Part shown: positions 34,065 to 47,500 of the stretch, piece by piece
How positions within the stretch are numbered: the stretch's first letter is position 1
Layout of the letters: every line of letters begins with the position of its first letter
Assembly (NCBI GenBank): GCA_900074885.1
Contig: FJUW01000046.1
Coordinates: 659,645-723,644, forward strand
Source: Rhynchosporium graminicola
Taxonomy: Eukaryota; Ascomycota; Leotiomycetes; Helotiales; Ploettnerulaceae
DNA: 64,000 nt
Reading direction: 5' to 3'
The notes under the pieces: generated by a model
The model's database searches: none
What the model was told of the DNA's origin: nothing
Seen by the model: the letters and a program-made list of their open reading frames with translations, nothing else
Program-made: the position numbers and the translations under genes

Positions 34065-37000
34065 GTTAAAGATCAGAAGGGGCTAGCGAAAGATAAGTTT
34101 GGTCTTCTTGAGTCGTGACCTGAAGATGAGAAGACCAGATTAAGAGGTTGTTGTGCTGATATACCCTTGAGGCACTGGAGAAGAGCAGTCTGGCTAGGTA
34201 AACATATACTAAGTGCTCCGAAGTGTGATTGAATGATCAGGAAAGGGTCAAAAGTCGGAGAATTAGAGTAGTTTAATAGATGAGGAGATCACTCTTTTGT
34301 TATTCCTCAGTTGAGATGATTATTCGTTTTTCTATCCCTTCTATAGTCTGGCTAATAGTCTGTTTATAGTCTGGTTCAACGAACTGTCACATTTTGCTAC
34401 AACGCTTTACAACATGGGAGTTGACACTAGACCTTTCCATCTTAAATTTCCGTTGCTTGTGCGCGATAGCTGGATGAAGATCCAGTCGCGATCTGTCTCA
34501 TGAGTGGGTGCAACAGGGGGGTTGGACATATTCGTCTGAATAAGCTGTATTAGGAGTAGTGCGTCCAAACCATCTATAACCTTTTCGTAGTCGGTAGGAC
34601 CCACTCTCGCGACAAGCCCATGCTAAGCTGAGTTGGCTTGAGCTGAAGGGGAGGTGGGGAGGAGAGGAGAAGGCGGAAAAAGCTCTAGTACCTAGTACCT
34701 AGCAAGGCAACGGAGTAGAGCTAAGGCGAGCTACTTCTTACTATTCACCTACTTACTTTCAGATAGCTACATACATACGCAGAGTGCTGTCCCGAGCTGC
34801 TTGGTATCTGGAGCGATAGAATAGAGTTTGAACCAATCAAGCTGACATCTCAGCCCTAAATTTAGTTAAGTGATAGTATGACCTATAGTTACCTGCCATT
34901 GGTCAGATTGAGCCGGCATCTATGTGCGGTAGTAGCGGCGGTGATCAGTGGCGGCGTCTGTCAGAAAAGAAACGTTCGAGCGAGGCTGACAAATTCATCA
35001 ATAGCGGAGCGAGACTCCGGTCGTAACAGTTCAAAGTCACGAAGTGTTTACTGGACATTGTCAAACTACTATTGAAGGCATGTCAAAATTGGAGGTTTTG
35101 ATCACGCTCTGCTCTTGTCTGAACATTTTACCTCGCTGGAGACGAACGTGCCTAGTCTCTGAACGAGCGAGCGAGCGATTCTTGCTTTCCAGCTTGCTTG
35201 TGACCAGTGTCTGACAAGAGTGGGAAATTCCGAACAGTTCATCATGCTCCGGGGAGGAGCCGGATGGCGCAATGTTAGCTGCCAGCTGTCCCGCCTCCGC
35301 GCCCGTATCATTATGGCGCATTCCTCGGTGAAGAAAATAAATACTTTCATGCGACCTGTAGCCAGAAACGTGTCTATGCGCCCACCGTTTCGTAAGTAGT
35401 CTATCGATATAACTTATCACCAGTTTGCAAGGGTTTGGCCATGTGGGCTTGGACGCTAGATCGCCCGGGCATGCGAATGATGCAGATGCAGATTGCTAAT
35501 GCAGATGTGAGATTAAAGACGCCGATGGATTGTTCTTCTGTAGATCAGGCGATCCGGGATCTGCCCTGGGATACGTCCTTTGGGATTTGCTCCCTGGAAT
35601 CTCCTCCTGGACTCTTCTACCTGTTTTTGCCATGTCATATCGGAACATTCCGACCTACCTTACCCACCTGCTGCATTGCAATGTAGGTACTGTACCTGCA
35701 GATCCGTGGCCCCTTTCTCTACCCCTCCCTGAGAGCCCTGAAAGGTAGAACAGGCTGGAAGGATGCATGCTCAGAGTTCTCCTTTACGATCTAGTCTCAG
35801 CAATTCTTTTCCAGTGAGAGTCTGTTTGCCGCAACGAACGAGCTAATTTGAAAGCTATGCCCTCTACAGCCCAAGTTGCGATAGTGCCAAGTGCCAAGTT
35901 CCCAAGTGTCAGACTGGCTTGAATGGGTTCGAGAGGTTTCATTTAGCCCCGTACTCCACGAGGTCTGCGCGACTGGACTACATGTAAGTAAGGCTGCTAA
36001 TCGTCGTCCAAAGCTGGCGAGAGGAATGTGGAGACCTCCATCCGAAGATTTCAGTCAGTGTTTGATGGCATTCTGACAGTTGCATGAAGCTTCAATTAGG
36101 CTTGAATTATAGACTATAGGGTAGTAGAGTACAATCAACATAAGACCACGTACTCCCTGCTGTCTTTCAATACTCCCTTGCCTGCGTTCTCGCTTCCTTC
36201 GATGCGGCTCTTACTAAGGGGTCTAAAAACGAAGGAAAAGCATGATACCATATAGCCAGCCACCAAGGACTCGAAAGATCTCGTCCACCTCATCGCTAGG
36301 TAGGCAGGTAGTACTTCCTTTTTCGTCTTGTCTGCAAGCAGTAGCGCCCCTTCAGATCTAAGCGAGCTTAGTCGACGCATCCAGGTAGCGGATCACCTCA
36401 GCCAAGACATTCGACAATCTGCAAGAGGGGGTTCATCTGAGACATCGTTCTTTCTTGCTACAAACAAGGCTGATGATACTCAGCCACATGCGTCGTTTCC
36501 AAACATGCAAGACACATGGTTCCAAAAGATCGGCGGAGCATCCCCTGGTCTCTCGATCAGCTCATGCGCGCCATACTCGCATTAGGGATGTGATGGATTG
36601 CACCACCTTTTCTCAAGTTGCACAGGCACGTCAGGCGCCTTGGACTCGCAACTACAACCTGCTCATACGAGGACTGAGAGTCCATGCACTTGCGAGGGCT
36701 CCTGAAGGCGGTGCTCAATTCTTGTTCTCGGGGCTCACCTTTTCCGGTCAACATCTTAGTAAACTGAATGTTCATCAAGCACAGATGTGCGGAAAAAGAA
36801 ACGACGAAAAGTTCGAGAACCTCATTCAATCCAAGCAACCCTTTCGATATTTGGTTTAGGGGGATGTGGTCGGGCATTATGGTTCCTGAATCGAGAGCGT
36901 TATGTTGTAAGTTGGCAAGTACGGACAAAGCTGGACCTTGCAGATCTGGATGTCCTCAGGAACACGATGCAACACGATTGAAAAAGAAATGCTAGCAGAC

Positions 37001-38759
37001 GCAGTCCTAAGAAGGGGTTTTGAGGTAGTCCTTTATAATTTTGACTATTACTAAAGTGCGTTTGATTCAAAAGCCATGGTATCAAATTTAGAGCAATGCT
37101 TCGCAGGGGGTGATAAGTCGCTCTCAAGAGTCAAAAACGTTACCGAATATGAGTCTTCATACTACGTAGAACTTCAAATAGCTAATGTGCTAGTCTAGGA
37201 CTCCCCCAGTCTTCTGTTGATATTCAAGTACCATCATGATTGACTGCGTGGTTCCCATCGTAACCTTCGTGGGCCTCCTACAGTCTGAGTTCGACTGAGA
37301 TTGTGGAAATTTGGCTTTTGGGGCAATGAGTTGGCTGCGAAACGAGGGTGAGCATTCGGCAAAGTAGCGATTTGGGATGTTGAATTGGGCAAAGTCCGAA
37401 GCAGCCTGAGTAGGAACATAGGCAGCTTAACCTCGTGTCGTTGATGGTGAGAGTATAGTTGTGACCGATAACCTTCGGCCCAAATGGGAGCTATTACGAA
37501 ATTCTCGCCGTTCAGAAGACCAGATATTGAAGAGAAACAGAAGTTTGGACATGACTGCAGGATACTCGGGATGACTGGTAATTCATTGGCAATTAGCACC
37601 CGAACTGGGAGGCCAAAATGTACATATTCTCTTTCGGCTGGGTCGTCTGGAAGGTTGTGCCAAAATTGTTGGGGATATTCCCGGAAATTTCACTTTTACT
37701 ACGGAGACATCGACATTCACTGACGTCGAGATAGTGGACGTATATAGGATGAACTCTCCTAAGTTTTTAGTCTTCAGTACTAGGTGTGAGAGAGTGGAAC
37801 GTCAGCTTTACGTTCAACGGCTGGCACTAAAGTAAGCTCATCCGTCCCGTCCATCACTACTGTATAGGAAACGCCCAAAAGCCATCCTCCCAAATGCGGA
37901 AGCCATGCATTCTGCTAGATTGCCTTCAATGTGGAGGAAGAATCGTAGGCTGAGCACCTCCAGCTTGATCTAGATTGTGACTCCAATGATTCGTCGGCTC
38001 GGTAATATAACGTCCTGCTAGATAACTAGTCTGAATCATCTTCATTGATAGATTTTGTGGTCTTCTTGTCTCTTCTTGGCTGTAGTGTAAGCCTTGAAGT
38101 GGTCTGCTGTCCGGTCTCGTCGATACAAAACCATTTATATAAATTGATTATAACTCATCAATTCCTGAACTCATTGCTCTCAAGGGTACCGGTACTTCAT
38201 TTGAAGGGTATCGTCAAAGAAAACAGCCAATGCAAATGTCCCACCGTTATCTTAGTATCGTTAAAGCAATCATAGCAATGTCTATGACTTGCAAAACTTA
38301 AAAGTATATCTCTCAATAGCGTGTTCCATTTAGAACTAATCTTTCCGCCAATCAAATCCATAAGAGCTTGAGACCTGTCAAGTGATTGGAGACAGGAAGA
38401 CGTTGCAAGCGAGCCGATACCCTAGGCCTATAGCTAAGGTATCTATGGTGCTAAGGTAAGACAAGTGCTAAGTAATCCGTGCCCTGTTCACCAGCAAGAA
38501 GATGTTTGCCACATTGCTTGCCAAGGTGGTAGGACTGGAGCTTAACCATTTGGGAATCTAGACCTCTCGGTTTGGCGCGGCTGTCAGACATTATGTTGGG
38601 CATTATGCGGCTCCGTATCGAGCTTCCCCTTCCCTTTGCTTTTTCTACCAGATAAACCCTTTTTGGTCTGGGATGATCTACGGGGCACACTTGTCCGAAC
38701 AAAGGAAGGTTTGATGTTTGCGCCACAAGCCAAATGGGGTATTCAGAAGGGAATTGCGA
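34065..38759. other. gene-poor region, about 4.7 kb
   Basis: Starts with the long 5' flank of the bZIP gene (34065 to about 34700). The remaining open frames (up to 134 codons, for example 36455-36859 plus and 37234-37599 minus) lack starts in good context, splice partners or motifs. A short duplicated tacctagtacctag occurs near 34690. No gene or RNA is called. Confidence 0.5.
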
Positions 38760-38935
38760 TGTGTTGCAGACAACGGTACCACTCCTAGATGGCGATCACC
38801 TATATTAGGTCTTCATGCGGAGATGCAGTTACCGGTGCTACTCCTAGTTGACGATCTCCTAAATAGGTATTCCTGCGAAGACAGCGATATGTCGCAGAAG
38901 TCGGTGCAACTTCTAGATTGCGACCCTTTATCGCT
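38760..38935. repeat. diverged tandem repeat, three units of ~59-69 bp
   Basis: Units begin near 38764, 38823 and 38892. Each contains CAG, then CGGTxC, then ACTCCTAG or ACTTCTAG, then a CGATC-like core and CTA. Units one and two differ at about a quarter of positions, and unit three is truncated and more diverged. One plus-strand frame reads through all three (~20 residues per unit), but no known repeat protein is recognisable. Confidence 0.6.
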
Positions 38936-40409
38936 TTTACAAGTATGCTTGTGGTGATTCGTGCGGACAGAAGAACCCTTCAGTTCGTGGGTTATGCACG
39001 TAGTGCTTCCGCCCCGTCTTGGCTTGCCCCAAAACATGACCGGGCGAAAATAGCAGTACGCCAACTTCACTACTAGACTACGTAATGGAAAGGGACCTTC
39101 ATTTTCCCGGATTCTCCATATTCACTGCATTGAAACGATTTATAGTAGGTGCAGATTCTAATCATTCTAAGTTATTCTCGTGGCCTCTTGTAATGTTCAT
39201 CAATCAATGCTTGACAGCAGCAATAGTCACTATTCCATCCAGTCAAAAAACCGACTTGCGTTACAATGTGATTGCTCGATAATCCTCGCCGTGAATGATT
39301 AAGTCCTCTTGGCCCAAAGGTTTAGAGAGCGTAGAATTCAGCCAAGCACATCTTATCACCCAGACAGATGTGTAGTTAAAATTGCTTGACAATAGGCTAG
39401 GGTGTGCCACCGTCACAGTCTATTAATTATAAGCTAGATATACACTTATGAGCCGTTCCACACTTGAGCATAACGTATCAGCAATCGTCATGCAATCCCG
39501 ACTGGACCTATACCTTCTCAGTAGATTCAATATTCTAGAGCTATCAAACTTGATTGACCAATATGAACAGGAGAAAAGCAGATTTGCTCCTAACTAGATA
39601 GTCTTTCTACGTAGGTGTTGTGGTTCTGCGATCAAGGACGCTCGTACCAGTTTGGAGGCGTCTGCAGGTCCAGTTGGACATGTCCAGCTCAGGGACAGTA
39701 AGTCATCACCTTTTTTCTTTTTTTCTTTTTTCCCTCTAAAAGAACATGGGCCTACACATCTGGAATTTTACCGCTGCCATACATCAGATAGGAGTTAGAT
39801 TGATCCTCCTCGAAGTGAGTTGTGATTTCGAAGTGGAGAGATCATGAAATATTCTCGACCATTGTCGTGAACTGTTCTAGGAACTACGACATCATCAACG
39901 TAAAATTTCTGTGGAAGCGTAAAATCCTGCTATATTTCTCTTCCTCGGCAGGAACATCCATCCGATAAAAATCCGAAAGCGCCGCGATCTCGTCCAGAGT
40001 TTCTTCTTCAGGGTAGCGTGGCAGTGGACATACCTAGCGATGCGCCCCTGAGGCTACACATGGCATCTGGTACCACTTGAGAAAGCTTTTTGGTATGTTT
40101 AAGATGAACGAGTCGGAAGTATGCTTGACAGAAGTAGCGCTTAGTCTATCGAATTGTGCCGTAGTCATAATCTGTCGTCACTTTCTATAATGCTAGTAGA
40201 ATGCTGGGTTTGGCCTCAACAACTTGGCGATAAGTGATGGAAAGGGAGAAAGATATAGGGGGAATTGATCTTCAGTATAAGATACATAGAAGTGTTATCC
40301 TCCTCAGAATTCAAGCAGCATCCAGCATCGCCTAACTCAGGACCAAAGCGTTCCTCGAGAGTCCTGTTTCTCCAGTCATTCGTTTAAACTCGGTACCCGC
40401 AAGGTAAGT
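38936..40409. other. 5' flank of the large secreted protein gene, about 1.5 kb
   Basis: No gene seen. A T-rich run with ttttttctttttttctttttt character at about 39710-39735 and the sequence tataagatacatagaa near 40277 could belong to the promoter of the gene at 40410. Confidence 0.4.
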
Positions 40410-43400
40410 ATGGTTGGCCTCAATACGCTCGTCAAGTCCCTTCTGCTGGCATCTACGGTTCATGCCGCACCAGCTGTGTTAGACGAAAGGCAGTCATATT
40501 GTGTCGTACCAGGAAACAGTAATTACGGAGGAAATGGAGGGTATGGGAACGGTGGCAATGGTGGAACCACCGTCGTGAATCAGGTGGTAACAACAGAGGT
40601 GGTTATTTATCAGATCGTTATCAACACCTTCATTCAGCAGAACACTGTCCTCAACTTTGGTGGTGGTAAGTAAGGTGCTTCTCCCTCGAGAATCCTTCCT
40701 AATAAAAAGTCTAGGCTTCACGGTCGTCGTCAACAATGCCCCAACTCAGATCCTCACAATTGGAGAGGGCACAAAGACGGCAACAAACACCGCAGTGACT
40801 ACGGTGTATGTATCAGCCATTACTTGACGTGAATTGCATCTAACAATCTTCAGAATGCCGGCACCAGGGGGTGGAGACATCAATATTTACCAGACTGTCA
40901 ACATCATCAACTACCCTGTGGTCATCAGCACACTAGTTACGCAGAACACCATCATCCAGGGTGGTGGAGGTAAGGCGATCCTTCGCTGACTAATCAAAAA
41001 TCGTAGAGGCTAACTGGTCAGGTGTTAACATCATCATCAATAACGCCCCAACATTCATCCTGACGACTGCCACCGGAACTTCTACTGTCACAGCTACTGT
41101 CACCAGCACTGTGTAAGTACAGAAAATAAAATCATAAAGAGCGATGCTAACAAGAGTCAAGCACGTCGACAACGAACAGCAACGCGGTGCCAACGAGTTT
41201 CTTGCTCCAAGTAGTGCCTGCCGGCCCAGCTGCGCGCAAGCAACGTCGCCAGACTCAAAACCCAAGATTCATTGCGGCTGATGGTCAGACCGTCGGAGGA
41301 TGTGGTGTAGCATCTGTCTTCAGCATCATTGCTGGACAGCTTGTTGATGCCACTGGCAACCTTATCTCTACCAATGTCGGCGTAGCTTCAAGCCTTTTCG
41401 AGTCCTCGCAGGCTATTGGTGATATCTCTACCACCTTCAGTATCTCTGGTGACCTCACCTGGACCAACAATGCTTTCAGCGGCGGTGTAGCCAGGTTCTG
41501 TTTGACAGTCGATGCTCGGGTCCTTGCTCTCTTCAGCGCAAATGCCACGGTGTCAGCTTGTGTGCAACAAAATTTGTTGGCCATTCCATCGTCATCATGC
41601 AACAACGGCGTGATCACACCTCCAGGCAGCTCGAGCGCTATTGCATCCTCTTCGGCATTGACCACAGCGTCCCCCTCCGGTGGCAGTGCTCCAACTACAG
41701 CCTCCAGCTCCGGTGTGGGCTCATCGAGCTTGTCACGCTCCGTCTCCGCTTCAAGCGTCTCGAGCGCAGCATCACTCTCGAGATCTTCCAGCTCAGCTTC
41801 TCGTTCAAGCGTATCTAGCGCGGCATCCCTCTCGAGATCATCTAGCTCAGCTTCCCGTTCTTCAAGTGTCTCGAGTGCAGCATCGCTCTCGAGATCTTCC
41901 AGCTCAGCTTCTCGTTCAAGCGTATCTAGCGCGGCATCCCTCTCAAGATCATCCAGCTCAGCTTCTCGTTCAAGCGCTTCAAACTCAGCGTCGGCTTCTA
42001 ATCCAGCTAGCTCAGCTTCCGCTTCTGATGCAAGCGTATCGAGCTCAGCATCACTCTCAAGATCTTCTAGCTCAGCTTCTCGTTCAAGCGCTTCAAACTC
42101 AGCATCGGCTTCTAATCCAGCCAGCTCAGCTTCCGCTTCAAGCTCATCGAACTCGGTATCCCTCTCGAGTTCGGCTAGCTCAGCTTCCGCTTCTGATGCA
42201 AGCGTATCGAGCTCAGCATCACTCTCAAGATCTTCTAGCTCAGCTTCTCGTTCAAGCGCTTCAAACTCAGCGTCGGCTTCTAATCCAGCTAGCTCAGCTT
42301 CCGCTTCGACCCCATCGAACTCGGTATCACTCTCGAATTCGGCTAGCTCAGCTTCCGCTTCTGACGCAAGCTTGTCGAGCTCAGCATCGCTTTCCAATCC
42401 AGCTAGCTCAGCTTCCGCTTCGACCCCATCGAACTCGGCATCCCTCTCCAGTTCAGTCAGCTCTGCTTCCGTGTCTGACGCAAGCTTGTCGAGCTCAGCA
42501 TCCCTCTCGAGTTCGGCCAGCCTCCCTTCTGCATCTGACGCCAGCACCACGGATTCACCTAGTACCACAAACTCCGCACCTGCTTCTTCATCTGATGCAA
42601 GCAGCTCAAGCTCAGCTATTTCACCTAGTGCCACAGATTCAGATACTACCACAAACCCCGCACCTACTTCTTCATCTGATACTGGTATAACGGACTCGGC
42701 TAGTTCTACAAATTCCGCATCAACTTTCACCTCTGCTTCATTATCTGACACTAGCGTGACCGAACCGCCCAGTGCCACCAACCCAGCATCAATTTCCAGC
42801 TTGTCTAGCATCTCTTCTGATGCTGGTATCACGGACTCAGNAGCTCTGCGTCCAGCGCCAGTTCTACAAGATCTGCCTCTAGCGCCAGTTCTACCGCTTC
42901 TGTTGGCAGCTCCTTGAGTTCTGCATCCAGCGCTAGCTCTACTGCCTCAGTTGGCAGTTCCCTAAGCTCGGCATCCAGCGCCAGTTCTACGAGATCCGCA
43001 TCCAGTGCTAGCTCTCTCAGCTCTGCGTCTAGCGCCAGTTCTACCGCTTCGGTCGCTAGCTCTTTGAGTTCTGCATCTAGCACTAGTTCTACTGCTTCCG
43101 TTGCCAGTTCCTTGAGCTCTGCATCCAGTGCCAGCTCTGCCTCGATCGCCAGCTCTTTGAGCTCTGCATCTAGCGCTAGCTCTGCCTCACTCACCAGCTC
43201 TGCAACTCTGTCCGCCGACACTGGTCTTCCTACTTTGATCGCCGCCATCTGCGACTTGCCTAACCAGGTTCTTGACCCAATAGGCAACACTTGTGCTTGT
43301 TTACCTGGCTTTGGTGGAACCTCTATCGATGGAGTACTAGACTGCGTTTCAATTGTCACCTGTGATCCTCTTACACAAGTGTTGGATGTCGCTTCCAACG

Positions 43401-44518
43401 TCTGTGTCTGCGCAACTGGCTTCCAGCTTGACCCCTTGGACACCCTGTCTTGTCTTACCACAGTTACTTGCGACACCCTTGGACAGACTCTTGACATCTT
43501 GAGCAACACCTGCACTTGTGCGATTGGATTCTCCCAGGATCCAAATGTTGCTGGCCTGAGCTGCTTGACCGATGTGACGTGTAACGCTATCGGTACGATT
43601 CTCGACCCGCTCGCTAATGCTTGTACGTGCGCGGTCGGTTTCGCCCAGAGCCCAACATCTGACGCCTTGAACTGCTTATCAACCGTCGTCTGCCAAGGTG
43701 ATGGCCTGAGCTTGGATACTGTCACCAACCTTTGTGTTTGCGCGAATGGACTCACTTCCCTCGGAAATGGACCTACAGGTGCTGTAGGCTGTATCGTTGC
43801 TGTTGGTACTTGTGGCGTCGGACAAATACTTAACCAGGGAGTTTGCCAATGCGCCACTGGCTTCACTGACAGCGGGCTTGGTATCGCAGGAGCGTTAGAC
43901 TGTGTCACCGAGCTCGTCTGTGACGCACCCGGTCAAGTACTTGATGTAGTGAACAACGTCTGTCAATGTGCGTCTGGCTTCGCTGGAACCTTCGTCAACG
44001 GTGCTCTGACTTGTGCCACGACCGTTGTATGCAGCGGTCTCGGAGAGATCCTTGACCCAGTCGCCAACTCCTGCACATGTCTTGCCGGCTTCGCTCCTGG
44101 AACCACTGGCCTTAACGGTGCTCTGTCCTGCATCAGTACTGTTGTCTGCGATGGACTAGGTCAACTACTCGATGTAGCTTCCAACACATGTCAATGTTCT
44201 ACTGGTTTCGCGGGAACCACTGTGAACGGGGCTCTGTCTTGTGCATCAACCGTTGTCTGCGGTGCTCTTGGTCAAGTTCTGAACGCAGCTACCAACACGT
44301 GTCAATGTACAACTGGTTTTCAACCTCAACTCTTGACAGGTAGTGTTGTCACTTGCGTCTCAAGCATTGTCTGTACCGTTGCTGGCTCGGCTCTGAATGT
44401 CCTCACAAATGCGTGCGCCTGTGTGCCACCACCTCAAGGGCTTGGTCTCGTTGCCGCAACCCAAGCAGCAGCCAATTATGCCACCTGTCTTCTTGCAATT
44501 CCAATCACGGTTGGATGA
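40410..44518 (+). CDS. large secreted Ser-rich protein: DUF7908-like domain plus Cys repeats
   Basis: Five exons: 40410-40665, 40715-40805, 40854-40969, 41022-41112 and 41162-44518. Exon 5 contains a single N at 42841, across which the frame slips, so the protein (~1300 residues) is continuous only if the N stands for a gap. Layout: signal peptide (MVGLNTLVKSLLLASTVHAA), a Gly/Asn stretch, two copies of a Thr/Val-rich unit each split by introns in the same phases, and a DUF7908-like domain (RFIAADGQTVGGCGVASVFS, then STTFSISGDLTWTN and GGVARFC). A Ser/Ala low-complexity stalk of ~540 residues (about 41640-43210) follows, then eleven repeats of 36-39 residues with four Cys each (C-x-n-C-x-C-x-x-GF-x-n-C). 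No clear GPI signal is seen. It looks like a cell-wall adhesin with a glycosylated stalk; function is inference. Confidence 0.85.
41740..42530. repeat. Ser/Ala-coding minisatellite in exon 5
   Basis: Tandem, reshuffled copies built on TCTCGAGATCTTCCAGCTCA-like and GCTTCTGATGCAAGC-like blocks encode the Ser/Ala stalk. Long stop-free frames occur on all sides of this block only because of its composition. Confidence 0.85.
42841..42841. other. assembly gap or ambiguous base (single N)
   Basis: Frame zero reads into the N and frame plus-two continues the same Ser-rich protein after it. The N therefore stands for missing sequence whose length is 2 modulo 3, not for one unread base. Confidence 0.85.
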
Positions 44519-47500
44519 TAATATTCCGACAACTCGGGACAACAATCAAAACAGTAGCAGCACTTGGCACACCATTGCCTAGCATCATTGTTGCAATTTG
44601 ACGTCGACATTTAACGGCTGAATCCCAATGATTTGTTTTAAAAAGCGTGGTGCAAGCGGGTGCTCTTCCCTTCTTCTTTTGAGGCTTGAGGTTTTTTCAT
44701 ACCTTGGAGCATTCTTTCTCATGTTTACTTTCTCCGTACGTAATATCCACATTTAGATAGTTTCGAGATGGTTTAATGGATCACCCTATTGAGGGTATCT
44801 ATACCAGCTAAAAAATTTCTAATAACCTTCTCTTAATTTCATTGGAGTATGTAACCATGTGATACATGAATAATTACCTTCCAACTTCCAAATTATTTCG
44901 CAGGACAGGAGGATGGAAAACTGTGACTGATAATCAGAAAAGTAGAAAACCGAAAAGGGAAAGAGTACGATGTGAAGTTCTATTTCAACACAAACTTTCA
45001 AACAAGATCTATGATATCAATTTCACATCAAGTCTCTTTACTTTCGGCTAATGTTCAGCATCCACCTCTAACCGAGATATCTACTTCAGAATTACAGCTC
45101 ATGACCTGCAGAAAACCGGAAGGTTCCCACCCACCCAGAACTGGAGATAACATAGCTAGCTAGTCACTCAAGGATATAGGACGTACAAGTTATTTTTGTA
45201 CTGAAAGTCAAAGTCTTACGTTACTTACTCATCCGCAACATCACCGTAACAAACAAGCGAATAAAATCCCAGGGAAAGTTCTCGTGACTTTGGGATTTTT
45301 TTCCTGGTAAAAGTCTTGAATAATTTTTTGCGATATTACCATGATAAGTCAATGATATCTCAACTATGCTTTCGGGAGCTCAAAACTCCCCTCCTGCGAG
45401 GAACCTATACTTTTCCCACCCTTCTTTCCTTCTACGTTGGCCTACCTTTAGGTCTAACACAATACACTTATCTGACCCCGAAGCTAGCTGTAGCAACTTC
45501 AACCCAATTTCTCCTGGCATCCGAATAAGTGAGAGTGGAATGTGGTCATCGTTTATGAAGCGTTAGATTTTTGATGACTATAGGTCTAGAACGTGTTAAC
45601 CATGAACAGTTGAGTTGCAGAATGGACGAAAGCTTTTCCGCTTCGTAAGATTTGAACTGCAAGCACCCCTTCTACGAACTGAAATCGAACAACTGGCCAG
45701 GATTCAAGCTCCATCAATCCCCGAGTGGAAACTTATGAACGATAGTAGTTTCCCGAAGAGACGTCTGAGCTGTGATGTACTCTAGACAACTTATTGTCAA
45801 CTTTCATGTCGAAGGCAGCGTTGGCTTCACGGACGACAGCAGTCTTACAATCGATAACACTGGATGGGCTGATCATTGGCCATTGTGGTCCTACTCGGCG
45901 GGCACATGATGGTATCTGAATTCGGGGATCTTCGGCTTATCGAAATACCTAAGCCGATAGATGATGCAGACATGATAAAAAGGACTTCGTCATAGAGCTC
46001 GGGGGGATGTTAGTGGCTCGGAGGGATACTGATGACGTGAGTATTCATCATATGGGTTCTGGTAGCTCTATGTGGGGCACAGCAGCTTTGTCTCTGAGAA
46101 TAGGGAGATCTTCATATATCTCTATTAATCCCCGGGGCGTACCCCGAGTGGCGTGGCCTGATTCATGTACTTGCATGCTCGCCCGATAAATGCTGGGAAT
46201 TCGTGTTTAGAGGCGTGCTGGGGTGCGTCAGCAGCTCTGTGTTAAGTGAAATGGGGCTACTCGCCGCACGAGATTCTCTCTTTCGAAGCACGCTTGCCGA
46301 ATTTGGGACCTTTAATACTTGGAAGTGCTCAGGGCTTGTTTTTGTCGCTAATTTCCTGCTCTCGGCGTGGTCGCCTTGTACACCGGAGCGCTTCTCCTAC
46401 ACCACTTTTTACATTTTTTTCAATGACCGAGGTGGAGGGGATTTTGCTCTGACCAGCAAATTCTGCCGTCAAGGACTTGCCTATCCTACCTGGTCGAAGT
46501 CCCGATGATCTATCAGAATCCGAAAGGCTTCTGGAAGTGATCGGCAGGATTCCGCTACAGGCACTTCATCTCAGAGCTCCATCACCATTTGCAAACTCTC
46601 AAGGTCAACAACGTCCACAAGATAACCACTCCCTTCAAAGTCATTGATGGTCGCACCACTGTTGAAGTCCTATTACGAAGGAAATTGAGTTTCAACTCCC
46701 GGTGTTGCTTGGTGTAGAGGGGACGAGATAGGCGAGTGAATCCAGGTACTGTGTTTCGAAATTTTGCCAAATCAATGTCATTTGCCTACGCCACGACATT
46801 GGCCTTTGATTGGCTGATACCCAGAATCATGCTCGGCGAATTTGCTGGGAGGTGGTCGCTTCAAAGCAATCTTGGCCTCACGTCGAGTGTGGTTTGATGA
46901 AGCCTTGAGATCTCATGGCGGCTTATATTCGTAGACAAATGCTTTGTGGGCTGCTAAGCTGCGTTGAAACTTTCGTAGCCTCTAGATTTTTGCTCGGTAG
47001 GTTTGTGGGTTGTGGGTTCCTCCAATGATGTTTTTGTATTTGTATCAACTTGTTGGTCTTCTGTTTACGTTTCTGTTTCTGTTCCAGTTCTTCGGCCCTG
47101 TTAGCATTGAACTTTATATGTGGTGCTTGGCAGCAGTTCTTGCGCGGTAGTTTGCACTGTTAAGCTCAAGTATATTCTTGTGAGTCGATGTCGCTGCAGC
47201 ACGTCCAACTTCCGGTTCATCTCCAGGTCCATCAGAGTTCCGAGTAATCTGCGAGACCAGAATGCATGGGCAAAGCAGCGTCTCGAAGGGTTGGAAGAAA
47301 GGACGTAAATCAACGACAGAAAGAGGGCCCCCTACGATGTCCGGATTTTGCCTGTGATATTGCTCCATTAATGCTTCCTGACGATTGTGAGGACAAGGTA
47401 GGGTTGGACATATGTAAAGGAACAGCAGATACTAATTTAAAGCCGTCATCTACTTGATCACCATATTAGAACTCATGGTTTTGCTTCAGAAATATGTGGA

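Noticed and set aside
41285..43908. Long antisense open frames (515 and 359 codons, Glu/Leu/Ala-rich) and a 336-codon plus-strand frame over the same stretch
   Set aside because: They are composition shadows of the Ser/Ala repeat block; the real gene has a signal peptide, introns and Cys repeats in the called frame.
45635..45720. tRNA-like T-loop (TTCAAAT on the minus strand)
   Set aside because: The flanking bases do not form a T-stem, and no anticodon or acceptor arm fits.
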